Numbered from the stretch's first letter, positions 1 through 7,433 are shown. The stretch is DNA of 17,765 nt from Gammaproteobacteria bacterium (GCA_023487615.1 JAMDBH010000021.1:1-17765); one strand, 5' to 3'. Notes: a model not told the origin generated them from the sequence alone. A program made the numbers and translations.

Positions 1-26
1 GTAAGCCTGATTGAGCTGCAGATCTA
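1..26 (+). other. Left-edge fragment resembling a pilin N-terminus
   Basis: Read on the plus strand, the first bases translate as VSLIELQI followed by a stop. The first 15 bases are identical to the pilV segment at 768-782 on the opposite strand, which encodes the prepilin motif VSLIE. It could be the cut end of a truncated or inverted pilin gene copy whose start lies left of the window, or a chance match. The sequence available does not allow more than this. Confidence 0.25.
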
Positions 27-60
27 GCAGGTATTGAAAAATTCGTTTTTCAATACCTGC
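27..60. repeat. Perfect 15-bp hairpin with TTCG loop
   Basis: Positions 27-41 and 46-60 are exact reverse complements around a 4-nt loop, TTCG on the plus strand and CGAA on the minus strand. The stem ends in five A-T pairs next to the loop. No U-run follows on either strand, so it is not a classic intrinsic terminator. It may be a REP-like element, or it may protect or end the pilV mRNA that runs into it from the right. Confidence 0.6.
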
Positions 61-121
61 AGTGCGGTACATGGACGTGCCGCCATCTTTCAAACACACA
101 AGTGTTCGAGAAATGAAGCCC

Positions 122-181
122 AGCAAAAATCACATTTTTTGCTTCGCGTAGTTGAAAAAGTCCTGGATGGACTTTTCCAAC
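122..181. repeat. Two adjacent hairpins downstream of pilV
   Basis: The first stem pairs AGCAAAAA (122-129) with TTTTTGCT (136-143). The second pairs 151-163 with 169-181 through 13 positions with one mismatch and a 5-nt loop. They lie just past the pilV stop (202) on the minus strand. With the perfect hairpin at 27-60 they make positions 1-201 a structured, gene-free stretch. They could act as terminator or mRNA-end structures, or belong to a dispersed repeat family. The second hairpin (GTTGAAAAAGTCC type) resembles elements I recall as recurrent in proteobacterial genomes, but copy number cannot be tested here. Confidence 0.5.
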
Positions 182-201
182 ATCCTGCCAGCAAAGCCCG
201 G

Positions 202-813
202 TTACGGTGGTGTTGGATCCGTCTGGTGGATAAAGCTGATCAGACACACCCGGGTATCGGCGCTCGCGGGTTGAGTCGCGTCAGTAGGTAAACCACAGTC
301 AGCAGGTAGCGTCCCGCTCTTATCCGGCCATTTAATAGTGACAACGACTTGCTTCAGTGGCGGGTAAGCAGGAGCGGGGCTAGGCGCGGTAAGGGTCGGG
401 GTATTAACTGAGGTGGCAGCGTTACTGTAATACCAGCCTTGTACCCGCCAGGTGCGGGTATACTGCACGTTGCTGTTGTCCAGTTCTGTGCTTGGCACCG
501 TACCGCTCGGCAGCGCCAAGTTGCCGGCGTTGTCCATTCTCCCCCCTTGATTTGTGACTATGGCCTGATAGCTCGCGAGCGGCGGGATGGCGGTTTGAGG
601 ATTGGGCGTCGCTAATATACTGAAATTGCGCAGATCCTCCAGCTTTTGCTGAGCAAGATGAATCGCCACGGTGCGCTCCTTGCCCATGCCGTTGTCCTTC
701 ATCACCGTTCCCTGGAATTTGGCGAGCGACATCAACCCCATGCCCAGCACGATCAAAGTAATCAGCACCTCAATCAGGCTTACGCCTGCTTGTAAAATTT
801 TTGAATTTTTCAT
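202..813 (-). CDS. pilV: Type IV pilus minor pilin PilV, copy 1
   Basis: This is a minor pilin of the type IV pilus tip or priming complex. A short leader MKNSKILQAG ends in the Gly cleaved by prepilin peptidase PilD. The mature start VSLIE carries Glu5 and is followed by a hydrophobic helix of about 20 residues (VLITLIVLGMGLMSLAKF). The C-terminal region is a pilin-like globular domain with two Cys near the end. The ATG at 813 is preferred over the adjacent GTG at 816 because AGGAG sits 6 nt upstream of it. That ribosome site overlaps the pilX stop, so translation is probably coupled. It is the last gene of the left minor-pilin operon. It is clearly paralogous to the PilV at 4036-4611, sharing the motif SLAKFQGTV, but has diverged along its whole length. 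Confidence 0.88.
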   Translation of the reverse strand: MKNSKILQAGVSLIEVLITLIVLGMGLMSLAKFQGTVMKDNGMGKERTVAIHLAQQKLEDLRNFSILATPNPQTAIPPLASYQAIVTNQGGRMDNAGNLALPSGTVPSTELDNSNVQYTRTWRVQGWYYSNAATSVNTPTLTAPSPAPAYPPLKQVVVTIKWPDKSGTLPADCGLPTDATQPASADTRVCLISFIHQTDPTPP

Positions 814-822
814 CACCTGCTC

Positions 823-2457
823 CTACATCTCATCCGCCCAGCCGCCGCTGATGGGGCGGAAACCACCAGTAGTTTCCCTGGCATTCAACAGCACCTGGGC
901 GTCATACACCATTCTATTATTGCCATTGGCACGGGCGATCGCGCTCTCCGAGACCAGCGCCCCCTGAAACAGGCCGCCATTCATCGTGACACTCCTCCCA
1001 GTACCTCTTACATAGATGAGTCCATAAAACTCGGTATTATTGGAGCCTATATCCAGGTCGCCCTCCACAATCACCACAAAGGGTTTTGCGGCGGTCCCCA
1101 CGACAACGTTCCTGATAGTGCAATTCCCGACCACCCAGTAACGCCCTGCCGTGAGGTTCTGAATTGTGTTGCAGTCGGAGATGATGGTGGACTGATTTTT
1201 GATTTCATCGGAGCGATTGCTTGGCACCCCGAAGATATATTCAAATAAATCTCTAGCATAGTTTGGACAACCTGCCGGATTGAGGGTTGTGAGTGTATTG
1301 CCGGGAAAGGGCTCATAACAGGGTGTGCCATCCGCCAAATAGGCGCTGACTCGCTCGGCGGGGTGTGCTATTGGTGTGGTTGCTGGTGTGATGAAATCCT
1401 GCCCGGAGACTACGCCAGAGTCTTGGGTACCATGGCCGCCGCAGGCGGAACCTAACCCACCGATTCCTGATATAACCTTATGGCTAGATGAATTACTGTT
1501 AGATGAATAAAACGGCACACAAGTCGTAGTACCGTTGGATACTAGGGTAGCGGTATTCGGTGTCCACACCGACAACGGTGTGCCGGTTGTCACTGTAGTG
1601 ATCGTATTGAGGCCCGTGGTTGCTGTAAGCGTGCTGGCACGCTGATAGGTCGGTGCAGGAGGTAAAACAAGAGGTAAAGGAGGTGGCGGCGGGAATGTAT
1701 AGCTGATGGTGCTGTCGGATACACCACTGGCCGCCGCTGTGGTCGTCGCGGGGTTGGCGGTACCCACAGTTGCAACCAAAATACCGGTCGCATTACCCCA
1801 GATGTCCATGGTGCCCGATAAATCAACCGTACCCGCTGCCATGATCGGCGCCTGAGGTATCCGCTCTAGGCCCGACGCGCTACGCACCACTTGTTGCGAG
1901 ATTGCCCGTCCGGCAAGCGTGTCAGGGCTGGTCGCCTGCGCGACCACGATCACGGTCGGGTTGGCCGACGGCACGGTCGCTACGTCGCAAGGATTAGTGC
2001 AAGGGCTCAGATAATGCAGGGCATAGCTATAGACGTTGCTCGGCTGCACCAGCCTATTACTAGTAGCTGGCAGAATGTAGTACAGCCACTTTGTAAAACC
2101 CGGCCCCAGGTTATTATAAATGTTAGTTGTACCATCGCCGCAAGGCAAGGTCGTTTGGTTGGTGCAGAAGTCCCAGACCACGCCAGAGGCTGCATTGCCC
2201 CAGCCTTTAGCGTCCGTGTACTCGCTGACCAGGGCCTGGTTCTTGGTGAGATACGAAATCCCGTACTCCACACCTGCGTTGGCCACATCCTGGGCGGTTT
2301 TGGCGCGCATGTCGTTGGTCGAGGTGCGTTGTTCGGTCACACCTACCCGTGCGGCGGAGAAAGTCACCAGAGTGATCGCCAGCAGCAAGATGAGGGCGGT
2401 CACCAGGGTGGCCGCACCGTGCTGGTTGTAGAGTGGCGTGATGTAAGTACCTTTCAT
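823..2457 (-). CDS. pilX: Large PilX-type minor pilin, copy 1
   Basis: This is a PilX-family minor pilin of 544 aa, far longer than the roughly 170-200 aa usual in Pseudomonas. The leader MKGTYITPLYNQHG precedes AATLVTALILLLAITLVTF, the PilX N-terminal helix. Like GspK-class pseudopilins it lacks Glu5. The helix is followed by the alpha stretch SAARVGVTEQRTSTNDMRAK. Residues of about 230-300 form a Thr/Ser/Pro-rich linker with a run of prolines. The C-terminal part (about 400-544) has repeated short beta-like segments and motifs shared with the second PilX: FGV, DC-x-x-I-x-NL, YWV and a final GGF...GGW. Start ATG 2457 has AGGA 7 nt upstream. It lies between pilW (29-bp gap) and pilV (9-bp gap). 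The enlarged C-terminal domain is unassigned. A tip-exposed or adhesive role is inference. Confidence 0.8.
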   Translation of the reverse strand: MKGTYITPLYNQHGAATLVTALILLLAITLVTFSAARVGVTEQRTSTNDMRAKTAQDVANAGVEYGISYLTKNQALVSEYTDAKGWGNAASGVVWDFCTNQTTLPCGDGTTNIYNNLGPGFTKWLYYILPATSNRLVQPSNVYSYALHYLSPCTNPCDVATVPSANPTVIVVAQATSPDTLAGRAISQQVVRSASGLERIPQAPIMAAGTVDLSGTMDIWGNATGILVATVGTANPATTTAAASGVSDSTISYTFPPPPPLPLVLPPAPTYQRASTLTATTGLNTITTVTTGTPLSVWTPNTATLVSNGTTTCVPFYSSNSNSSSHKVISGIGGLGSACGGHGTQDSGVVSGQDFITPATTPIAHPAERVSAYLADGTPCYEPFPGNTLTTLNPAGCPNYARDLFEYIFGVPSNRSDEIKNQSTIISDCNTIQNLTAGRYWVVGNCTIRNVVVGTAAKPFVVIVEGDLDIGSNNTEFYGLIYVRGTGRSVTMNGGLFQGALVSESAIARANGNNRMVYDAQVLLNARETTGGFRPISGGWADEM

Positions 2458-2486
2458 GATATCGTCCTCGTAAATTTCGCCGGTTG

Positions 2487-3161
2487 TTAACTGTTCACCA
2501 TCTGTACCGTTTCGGTGATAGTGCGATTAATCGCGGGATTGGAACCCCTGAGCTGACCGGTGAGGGTGATAGTGATACTGCGGAGGGTGCGAGTGACGCC
2601 GCTGGGGTTGGCCGGAGAGGGCACACTTACCACGTCAAACCGCAAGATCGTGATGTCTACACTGTCGCTATCAGTAAGATCCCCCCAGGTACCGTTCGCG
2701 CAATCGGTGGCACCCGCGCCTCCATTGCGACCCTGAATAACCCCAACAGCGCCTGCCAGACCGCGCCGATAGCCGAATCGGTCGGCATTATCCACAACTC
2801 CTACCGTGACGGGAGGGCTATCGAGTGCAGTGCTGTCATAGGTAAAGGAAATACAATCATTTGCCACATTTACGGTCCTGGCAGTCAAATCGTCTCCATT
2901 GGCGGTGGAAGTAAAGGGATTTGGAGTGGTGGCAGTGGTGCTGTCGCCCCTGTATCCCGCGCGGTGGATGTCCCGCACCATCACATCCATCACCGCCCGC
3001 AGCTCCTGGTTGAGGCGCGTCATCTTGAGATTTTCAGCGTTGCTGGTCGCCGTGCTGACGAACATGCCTATCACGCCGCTCACCACAATGAGGCCGACGG
3101 TGATAGAGATCATCAACTCGATCATGCTGAGACCGGCCTGTTTGAATTTAGATAAATTCAT
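2487..3161 (-). CDS. pilW: Type IV pilus minor pilin PilW, copy 1
   Basis: This is a PilW-family minor pilin of 224 aa. The leader MNLSKFKQAG is followed by LSMIELMISITVGLIVV, giving Gly at -1 and Glu at mature position 5. Next comes the conserved PilW block LNQELRAVMDVMVRDIHRAG. The rest is a beta-rich globular domain ending in a Thr-rich strand (ITITLTGQLRG). A strong ribosome site, AAGGGG, lies 5 nt before ATG 3161, in the 13-bp gap after fimT. In characterised systems PilW acts with PilV, PilX and FimU to prime pilus assembly in the inner membrane. The gene is paralogous to the PilW at 6062-6823, which carries the same LNQELR block. Confidence 0.87.
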   Translation of the reverse strand: MNLSKFKQAGLSMIELMISITVGLIVVSGVIGMFVSTATSNAENLKMTRLNQELRAVMDVMVRDIHRAGYRGDSTTATTPNPFTSTANGDDLTARTVNVANDCISFTYDSTALDSPPVTVGVVDNADRFGYRRGLAGAVGVIQGRNGGAGATDCANGTWGDLTDSDSVDITILRFDVVSVPSPANPSGVTRTLRSITITLTGQLRGSNPAINRTITETVQMVNS

Positions 3162-3174
3162 TTTCGCCCCTTCT

Positions 3175-3756
3175 TTATGAGCCCGGACATGTTGGATATC
3201 CCGAAACGTTCTCGTTGCCGGACGGCGAGCACAGCTTCACCCGACCCAGCCTGCTGACTTCCAGACGCAGTTCTTTTTCGTTGGAGGCACCATGGTTTGA
3301 AGTAAATTCGATCTCGCCGGTGACGATAGGCAGGGCGTTGTTGTTCATGCTCACCAAACCTCGCCGCGGCTCGAAATTGAGGTTGTTATTGGTGATATTG
3401 CTGACACCTAAGCTTATATTTCTGAACCCGGTCTGATTGACGACCTTTTCCACACCATCGAGCGCGCAACTGTTGGCGGTGGTGCAATTGCAAGTGGCGG
3501 TAGTTGCGGACATGCCATAACACCAGGTCGTGCCCGAGCCGGTGAAGGTAACAAATACGTTGGCGTTGCGCTTGATCGCCTCGCTGCGGGCGTATTGCAG
3601 GTCGCCATAGAGCTGCTCGGCGGCGCCTGTCAGACGGCGCTTGTCTATGGTCTCCTGAAACGAAGGAATGCCCACGGTGACCAGGATGGCGAGCACGGCC
3701 ACGGTGGCGATCATCTCGATCAGGGTAAAACCGATGTGTGTTCTGTAGGTTGTCAT
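3175..3756 (-). CDS. fimT: GspH/FimT family minor pilin, copy 1 (FimT/FimU-like)
   Basis: This is a FimT/FimU (GspH-type) minor pilin of 193 aa and the first gene of the left operon. The leader MTTYRTHIG precedes FTLIEMIATVAVLAILVTVG, a textbook prepilin signal. The family blocks PSFQETIDKRRLTGAAEQL and YARSEAIKRNANVFV follow. The C-terminus is the typical FimT end, RVKLCSPSGN...YPTCPG, with two Cys. GAGG lies 6 nt upstream of ATG 3756. In Pseudomonas FimU links the minor pilin complex to the major pilin. The family name is secure, but FimT and FimU cannot be told apart from sequence alone. A promoter with paired LytTR-type sites lies directly upstream (3792-3852). Confidence 0.87.
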   Translation of the reverse strand: MTTYRTHIGFTLIEMIATVAVLAILVTVGIPSFQETIDKRRLTGAAEQLYGDLQYARSEAIKRNANVFVTFTGSGTTWCYGMSATTATCNCTTANSCALDGVEKVVNQTGFRNISLGVSNITNNNLNFEPRRGLVSMNNNALPIVTGEIEFTSNHGASNEKELRLEVSRLGRVKLCSPSGNENVSGYPTCPGS

Positions 3757-3791
3757 AACCAGCCTCTGAAAAACGGCATATCGCTGGTTAT

Positions 3792-3797
3792 ATTATC
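3792..3797 (-). promoter_or_regulatory. Candidate -10 element for the left fimT operon
   Basis: On the minus strand the hexamer reads GATAAT, one mismatch from TATAAT. It lies 35 bp upstream of the fimT start at 3756. No good -35 hexamer lies 17 bp further upstream, which fits an activator-dependent promoter served by the repeat pair at 3822-3852. Positioning is by eye only. Confidence 0.4.
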
Positions 3798-3821
3798 GGG
3801 CTGGCGGGATGCGGCCTGAAT

Positions 3822-3852
3822 GCCGTTCGTCGGCGCCAAACGACCGTTGGTC
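3822..3852. promoter_or_regulatory. Paired AlgR/LytTR-type binding sites, left operon
   Basis: GCCGTTCGTC (3822-3831) and ACCGTTGGTC (3843-3852) each match the AlgR consensus ACCGTTCGTC at 9 of 10 positions. They are direct repeats with a start-to-start distance of 21 bp, two helical turns, the geometry typical of LytTR-domain response regulators. The same pair with the same spacing lies upstream of the second fimT (7451-7481). In Pseudomonas aeruginosa, AlgR directly activates the fimU-pilVWXY1Y2E operon, so the context agrees. No AlgR gene is in the window. Confidence 0.7.
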
Positions 3853-4035
3853 GCCAATTGGCCAGATATAGGGCTTTCAACCCTTTGAGGCGGATGAAGA
3901 TGGATAAGGAGGCTTCGCTAAGGTGCTGGGCGGCGGAAGGATTGAAACCAGTACAGTCTAGGGTTACTAAAACGAGTTATGGCATATCAAAAATAACACA
4001 ACCTATTTTCAATCTGTAAGCCCTCAAGAAGAAGC
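3853..4035. other. Spacer between the two minor-pilin operons
   Basis: These 183 bases separate the operator pair of the left operon from the pilV stop of the right operon. There is a short stem (AGGG...CCCT near 3870-3884) but no hairpin with a U-run, so no clear terminator for the right operon is visible. A 41-codon plus-strand reading frame, 3894-4019, has GAGG just ahead of its ATG. Its predicted product has no recognisable features and I do not call it a gene. Confidence 0.5.
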
Positions 4036-4611
4036 CTAAAAATAGAGTTCGTTAGGCCATGTGGCGGGCCTCTGCGCATTTATCTGGGTTACCCGGCCAG
4101 AGTAGGCCGGATCAACCGCGGCGATGCTGGTGTACAGCCTGACATCTCGCGGCTTACCGTCCTGATCCGTCCATTCCACCTTAACCGTGACATTTTTGAA
4201 GTCGGGGATGGGCCTGCGGCACCCGCCTAGTGAGGCCCGCTGAGGGGGGTTATTCGGCTCTCCGGGGCTATTGCGGGCAATAGGGAAACAAAAATCAGTC
4301 ACCGTCCAAGTGCGCGCATAGGTGACATTGGAAACCGCCAAACTTTCCCCTGTAGGATTCGAGGAGATGCTCTCATAAGAGCCGGCTCCACCCGTTGCGG
4401 TATCCAAAAACCTAAAACTGCGGAATTGTTCAATCTTTTCTTCGGCCAACTGCGCCGCCACGCTGCGCGCCTTGGCGAGGTCGTTATCCTGTAGCACCGT
4501 GCCCTGAAATTTGGCGAGCGAAATGAGACCAGCGCCCAGCACCACGAGCGTAATCAACACCTCCAGGAGGCTGAACCCCGTTTGAGTTGTGGCTTTATGA
4601 TTTCGCCGCAT
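4036..4611 (-). CDS. pilV: Type IV pilus minor pilin PilV, copy 2
   Basis: This is a PilV-family minor pilin of 191 aa. The leader MRRNHKATTQTG precedes FSLLEVLITLVVLGAGLISL, with Gly at -1 and Glu at +5. The post-helix block AKFQGTVLQDNDLAKARS matches the left PilV closely. The globular domain has a Cys pair that could form a disulfide (FCFPIARN and GGCRRP). ATG 4611 overlaps the pilX stop as TGATG, which implies translational coupling. The GTG one codon earlier is less likely. It is the last gene of the right operon, with the left operon promoter region 279 bp further on. Confidence 0.87.
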   Translation of the reverse strand: MRRNHKATTQTGFSLLEVLITLVVLGAGLISLAKFQGTVLQDNDLAKARSVAAQLAEEKIEQFRSFRFLDTATGGAGSYESISSNPTGESLAVSNVTYARTWTVTDFCFPIARNSPGEPNNPPQRASLGGCRRPIPDFKNVTVKVEWTDQDGKPRDVRLYTSIAAVDPAYSGRVTQINAQRPATWPNELYF

Positions 4612-6062
4612 CACTGCGCCTTATCAATCCAGCCGCCCAGCACCTTAGCGAAGCCGCCCGCCCGCGCGGAACTGGTCCTAAAGGCACTGGAGTCATAAAC
4701 CAGATCGAGATTTCCGGTCGTCGCCGCCAAATCCCTATCCGAAATCAGCGCACCGTGCAGCATTGGGCTAGCGCCCGCCGGAAGCGCGAGTGTGCTACCC
4801 CTGAGAAACACCGTGCCCCAAAAATTGACGCCCGCGTTCAGGGTGAAGGTGCCGCCATTCACCACCAGCGTTATCGGAGCAGTGGCCCTCGCAGCTGTGC
4901 CGCCCACGTTTGTAGTCACCGTACAGTTTACTCCGTCTACCCAGTAGAAACCGCTGGGCAGATTTATAAGATTGCTGCAATCGGCCAACACCGTAGCGTC
5001 GTTTCTGACCCGCTGAAAGCTGGTGTTCCCAACCCCGAAGACATAGTAAAAAAGATCCGGCGGAAACGCCGGCGGCACGGTGTTGGAACGAGGGAGGGCA
5101 CACACAGGTGGCGCATCAGTGTCGAGAGGATGCAGCACACACTGGGCATAATAGGGGCCGGGCATCGCAGGAGAAGTGCAGGTAGGGGGAGGAGAAATGG
5201 CAATGGGTGCGCAGGTACTCGCCGGCGGCGTTAAAACCGCTCCTCTCGACCAGATAGAGAGGAGAGCAACAGGAGCAAATGGCGTACTAGTAGGTTTATA
5301 TGGCGCATCAGGGTCGCCATTCCCCCAAATTCTGACATTGGCGTTGAGAGTAACACTGCCCTTCACCATGAGCGGGGCGTCAATGAACGGGGGGTTGTTC
5401 CCAGGAGGGCCCACCAACGTGTCATAGCCTTTAACCATCTGCGACACCCTGAACGCATTTTGTGCCGTTCCTGGTGGCAGGGCCCTCAGCGGATCTCCAC
5501 CGACAGGGGTTGTCACCGTGGCGGTAACTATAACAGTCTGATTTACGGGAGGCGGGGTACCGGACTGCGACTTGGGCACCAGAAAATCAAGATCGAAGGT
5601 ATAGTCATTGGAAACCTGTTGAAGAAGGGGTGGGGGGGTAATCGGGAATCCCTTGTCATAACTCGCCCAGCTCATAGCACCAACACTAGCGTGAGTAGTA
5701 AACCCGTCGCCACAGGGTGGGGCTGTTGCACCCCCACACGGGATCCAACGCGAGAGGCCGGTGGCTTCCCAGCCCTGTTCGACGGGAGGTGATACCGGCG
5801 TCGCCGCCGTCAATACTGAGCGGGAACTGATGAGGGCCTTATTGGCGTTCAGAAAGGCGATGCCCTGCTCGACCCCGGCCTGGGCCACCCAAAAGGCCTC
5901 TTTGGCGCGGATGTCGTTCGCTACGCTGCGCTGTTCGCTGACGCCGATGCGGGCGGCGGAGAACGTCGCCAAGGTCAGCGCCAGCAACAGAATAATAGCG
6001 ACGATAAGTGTCGCCGCACCGCGTTGCCGAGTTATTGAATTGGGCTGATTCATCGCGCTCAT
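4611..6062 (-). CDS. pilX: Large PilX-type minor pilin, copy 2
   Basis: This is the second enlarged PilX-family minor pilin, 483 aa. The N-terminus MSAMNQPNSITRQRG precedes AATLIVAIILLLALTLATF and the PilX block SAARIGVSEQRSVANDIRAK, without Glu5. The middle (about 90-300) is rich in Pro, Thr and Ala with several Cys. The C-terminal domain (about 310-483) aligns in motif order with the left PilX: DLFYYVFGV, DCSNLINL, FYWVDG, an MLHGALISD strand, then GGF...GGWID. ATG 6062 overlaps the pilW stop as TAATG, and pilV begins within its own stop codon, so the genes are tightly coupled. A C7 run in the coding strand (5632-5638) is a possible slippage site. The function of the C-terminal domain is unknown. 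Confidence 0.8.
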   Translation of the reverse strand: MSAMNQPNSITRQRGAATLIVAIILLLALTLATFSAARIGVSEQRSVANDIRAKEAFWVAQAGVEQGIAFLNANKALISSRSVLTAATPVSPPVEQGWEATGLSRWIPCGGATAPPCGDGFTTHASVGAMSWASYDKGFPITPPPLLQQVSNDYTFDLDFLVPKSQSGTPPPVNQTVIVTATVTTPVGGDPLRALPPGTAQNAFRVSQMVKGYDTLVGPPGNNPPFIDAPLMVKGSVTLNANVRIWGNGDPDAPYKPTSTPFAPVALLSIWSRGAVLTPPASTCAPIAISPPPTCTSPAMPGPYYAQCVLHPLDTDAPPVCALPRSNTVPPAFPPDLFYYVFGVGNTSFQRVRNDATVLADCSNLINLPSGFYWVDGVNCTVTTNVGGTAARATAPITLVVNGGTFTLNAGVNFWGTVFLRGSTLALPAGASPMLHGALISDRDLAATTGNLDLVYDSSAFRTSSARAGGFAKVLGGWIDKAQ

Positions 6063-6823
6063 TACTGATAGACCCGCACCGTCTCTCGCAGCGTCCGGGT
6101 TACGCTGGCGTCGCCGGCCAAATGCCCCGTCAAGGTGATGTCTATCTGATTGACTGGCACAGTTTGAGGGTTGGGTGGAATACTACTTGTTCCCGGCGGG
6201 CATCCAGAGGTCGGCGTGCAGGGTACGGGAACGGGACCCAAGCCGTCTATATCCACCGGTGGGATGGGGGCGAAAAATGTTAAACCCGTTATTACAATTG
6301 CATCCGAATCGGTGATTGCGTTCCATGTCCCTGTCCCGCATCCTCCCCCTGTGTCTGTGCCGCTTTCTACAGCTCCACCATCTAATTGGAACCCCCGTCT
6401 TTCGGTTGTAGCTGAAAACCCATTATTATCTTCATCGTATTCGAAGGTAATGCAACTACCTCCGGTAATTGGGAGTATGCCAGCGAAGTCGTTTGCTGTG
6501 CCTGGTGTATCCACTGTGTTCATCGCGCCTCGACGAGGGTCAGGGGGAGGGTTAAGGGGGGGGATCACCGGGGGGCCCTGCTTATTTCCACCCCAAAACC
6601 CGGCGCGGCGCAACTCCCGGGTCATCAGATTCATGGTGGTGCGCAGTTCCTGGTTGAGCCGTGTCATCCTGAGGTTGTCGGTGTGGCTCTTGACGGCCGA
6701 GGAGAAGATGCTGATGACACCGGCCACCACCACCAAGCCGACTACGATGGAGATCATCATCTCCACCAGGCTGAAACCGGTGGTCTTGCTAAACCTGTGC
6801 GGTGGGCGACTCACGCTCAGCAT
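6062..6823 (-). CDS. pilW: Type IV pilus minor pilin PilW, copy 2
   Basis: This PilW-family minor pilin is about 253 aa from the ATG at 6823. An in-frame GTG at 6871 would add 16 residues but overlap fimT by 55 bp. The ATG gives a normal 16-residue leader (MLSVSRPPHRFSKTTG) before FSLVEMMISIVVGLVVVAG. It overlaps the fimT stop by 7 nt. Neither start has a strong ribosome site, so coupling is likely. The PilW block RLNQELRTTMNLMTRELRRAG follows the helix. A Pro-rich stretch (PPVIPPLNPPPDPRRG), partly encoded by a C8 run at 6556-6563, distinguishes it from the left PilW. The C-terminus ends in a Thr-rich strand like its paralogue. Confidence 0.84.
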   Translation of the reverse strand: MLSVSRPPHRFSKTTGFSLVEMMISIVVGLVVVAGVISIFSSAVKSHTDNLRMTRLNQELRTTMNLMTRELRRAGFWGGNKQGPPVIPPLNPPPDPRRGAMNTVDTPGTANDFAGILPITGGSCITFEYDEDNNGFSATTERRGFQLDGGAVESGTDTGGGCGTGTWNAITDSDAIVITGLTFFAPIPPVDIDGLGPVPVPCTPTSGCPPGTSSIPPNPQTVPVNQIDITLTGHLAGDASVTRTLRETVRVYQ

Positions 6824-7374
6824 TCGGGGTAGCCTGATAAAGGGGGCAAACTTGGGGAGTCTGGTGAACACAGCCTGATGCGACCTTGGGGACTGAGCAC
6901 CACATTGATTTGCCCACTTGTAGATATAAACTGGACCGTTCCCTGACTGCCCGTCGGGAAGCCCCGACGCGGCTCAAAGCCGGTATTTCTTACTCTCCCA
7001 AAGGCCGGAGTAGGCATGCGGACACCCCGGTAGCCACTGCTATTAAACACCTTCGTGACACTGTCTACCGTGCACCCAACCCCCGTACCGCAACTGCACA
7101 CAGTAGCATCACTTAGGGTGTCATCCATACCGTAGCACCAGGTATCAGTACCGTCGGCCGTAAAATTGACCCCTACGCTACGATTACCCTTGATCGCCTC
7201 GGTGCGGGCGTATTCGAGATTGGCGGCCAATTCTTCAGCCGCGCCGACGACGCGCCTTTTCTGAATCGTTTCTTGGAAGGAAGGCGCCGCAATCGCCGCC
7301 AGGATGGCGAGCACCGTGACCGTGATGACCATTTCGGTCAGCGAGAAGGCACGTTGCGAGCGGCAAACCTGCAT
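6817..7374 (-). CDS. fimT: GspH/FimT family minor pilin, copy 2, with Ala at -1
   Basis: This is a FimT/FimU-like minor pilin of 185 aa and the first gene of the right operon. The family blocks are clear: PSFQETIQKRRVVGAAEELAAN, YARTEAIKGNRSVGVNF, FEPRRGF and the end RIRLCSPDSP...GYPEC. ATG 7374 is chosen because AAGGG lies 7 nt upstream. The only longer start is a TTG at 7407 without a ribosome site. The prepilin motif is RSQRA-FSLTEMVITVTVLAIL, so the residue at the cleavage site is Ala rather than the near-invariant Gly of PilD substrates. Processing may be slow or different. The other copy at 3175-3756 has the normal Gly. Confidence 0.86.
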   Translation of the reverse strand: MQVCRSQRAFSLTEMVITVTVLAILAAIAAPSFQETIQKRRVVGAAEELAANLEYARTEAIKGNRSVGVNFTADGTDTWCYGMDDTLSDATVCSCGTGVGCTVDSVTKVFNSSGYRGVRMPTPAFGRVRNTGFEPRRGFPTGSQGTVQFISTSGQINVVLSPQGRIRLCSPDSPSLPPLSGYPEC

Positions 7375-7433
7375 ATTTCTACCCTTCAATTGCAGAGTCT
7401 TCGGCAATTCAGTTTAACTATTTGCCGCCGGGT

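Noticed and set aside
2484..3155. Long plus-strand reading frame of 223 codons
   Set aside because: It is antisense to pilW, whose prepilin motif and PilW blocks are clear. The plus-strand product has biased composition (Gly, His, Arg) and no family features.
3894..4019. Plus-strand 41-codon frame with GAGG upstream of its ATG
   Set aside because: Too short, with no recognisable motif, in a spacer that carries regulatory sites. Nothing beyond the ribosome-like GAGG supports it.
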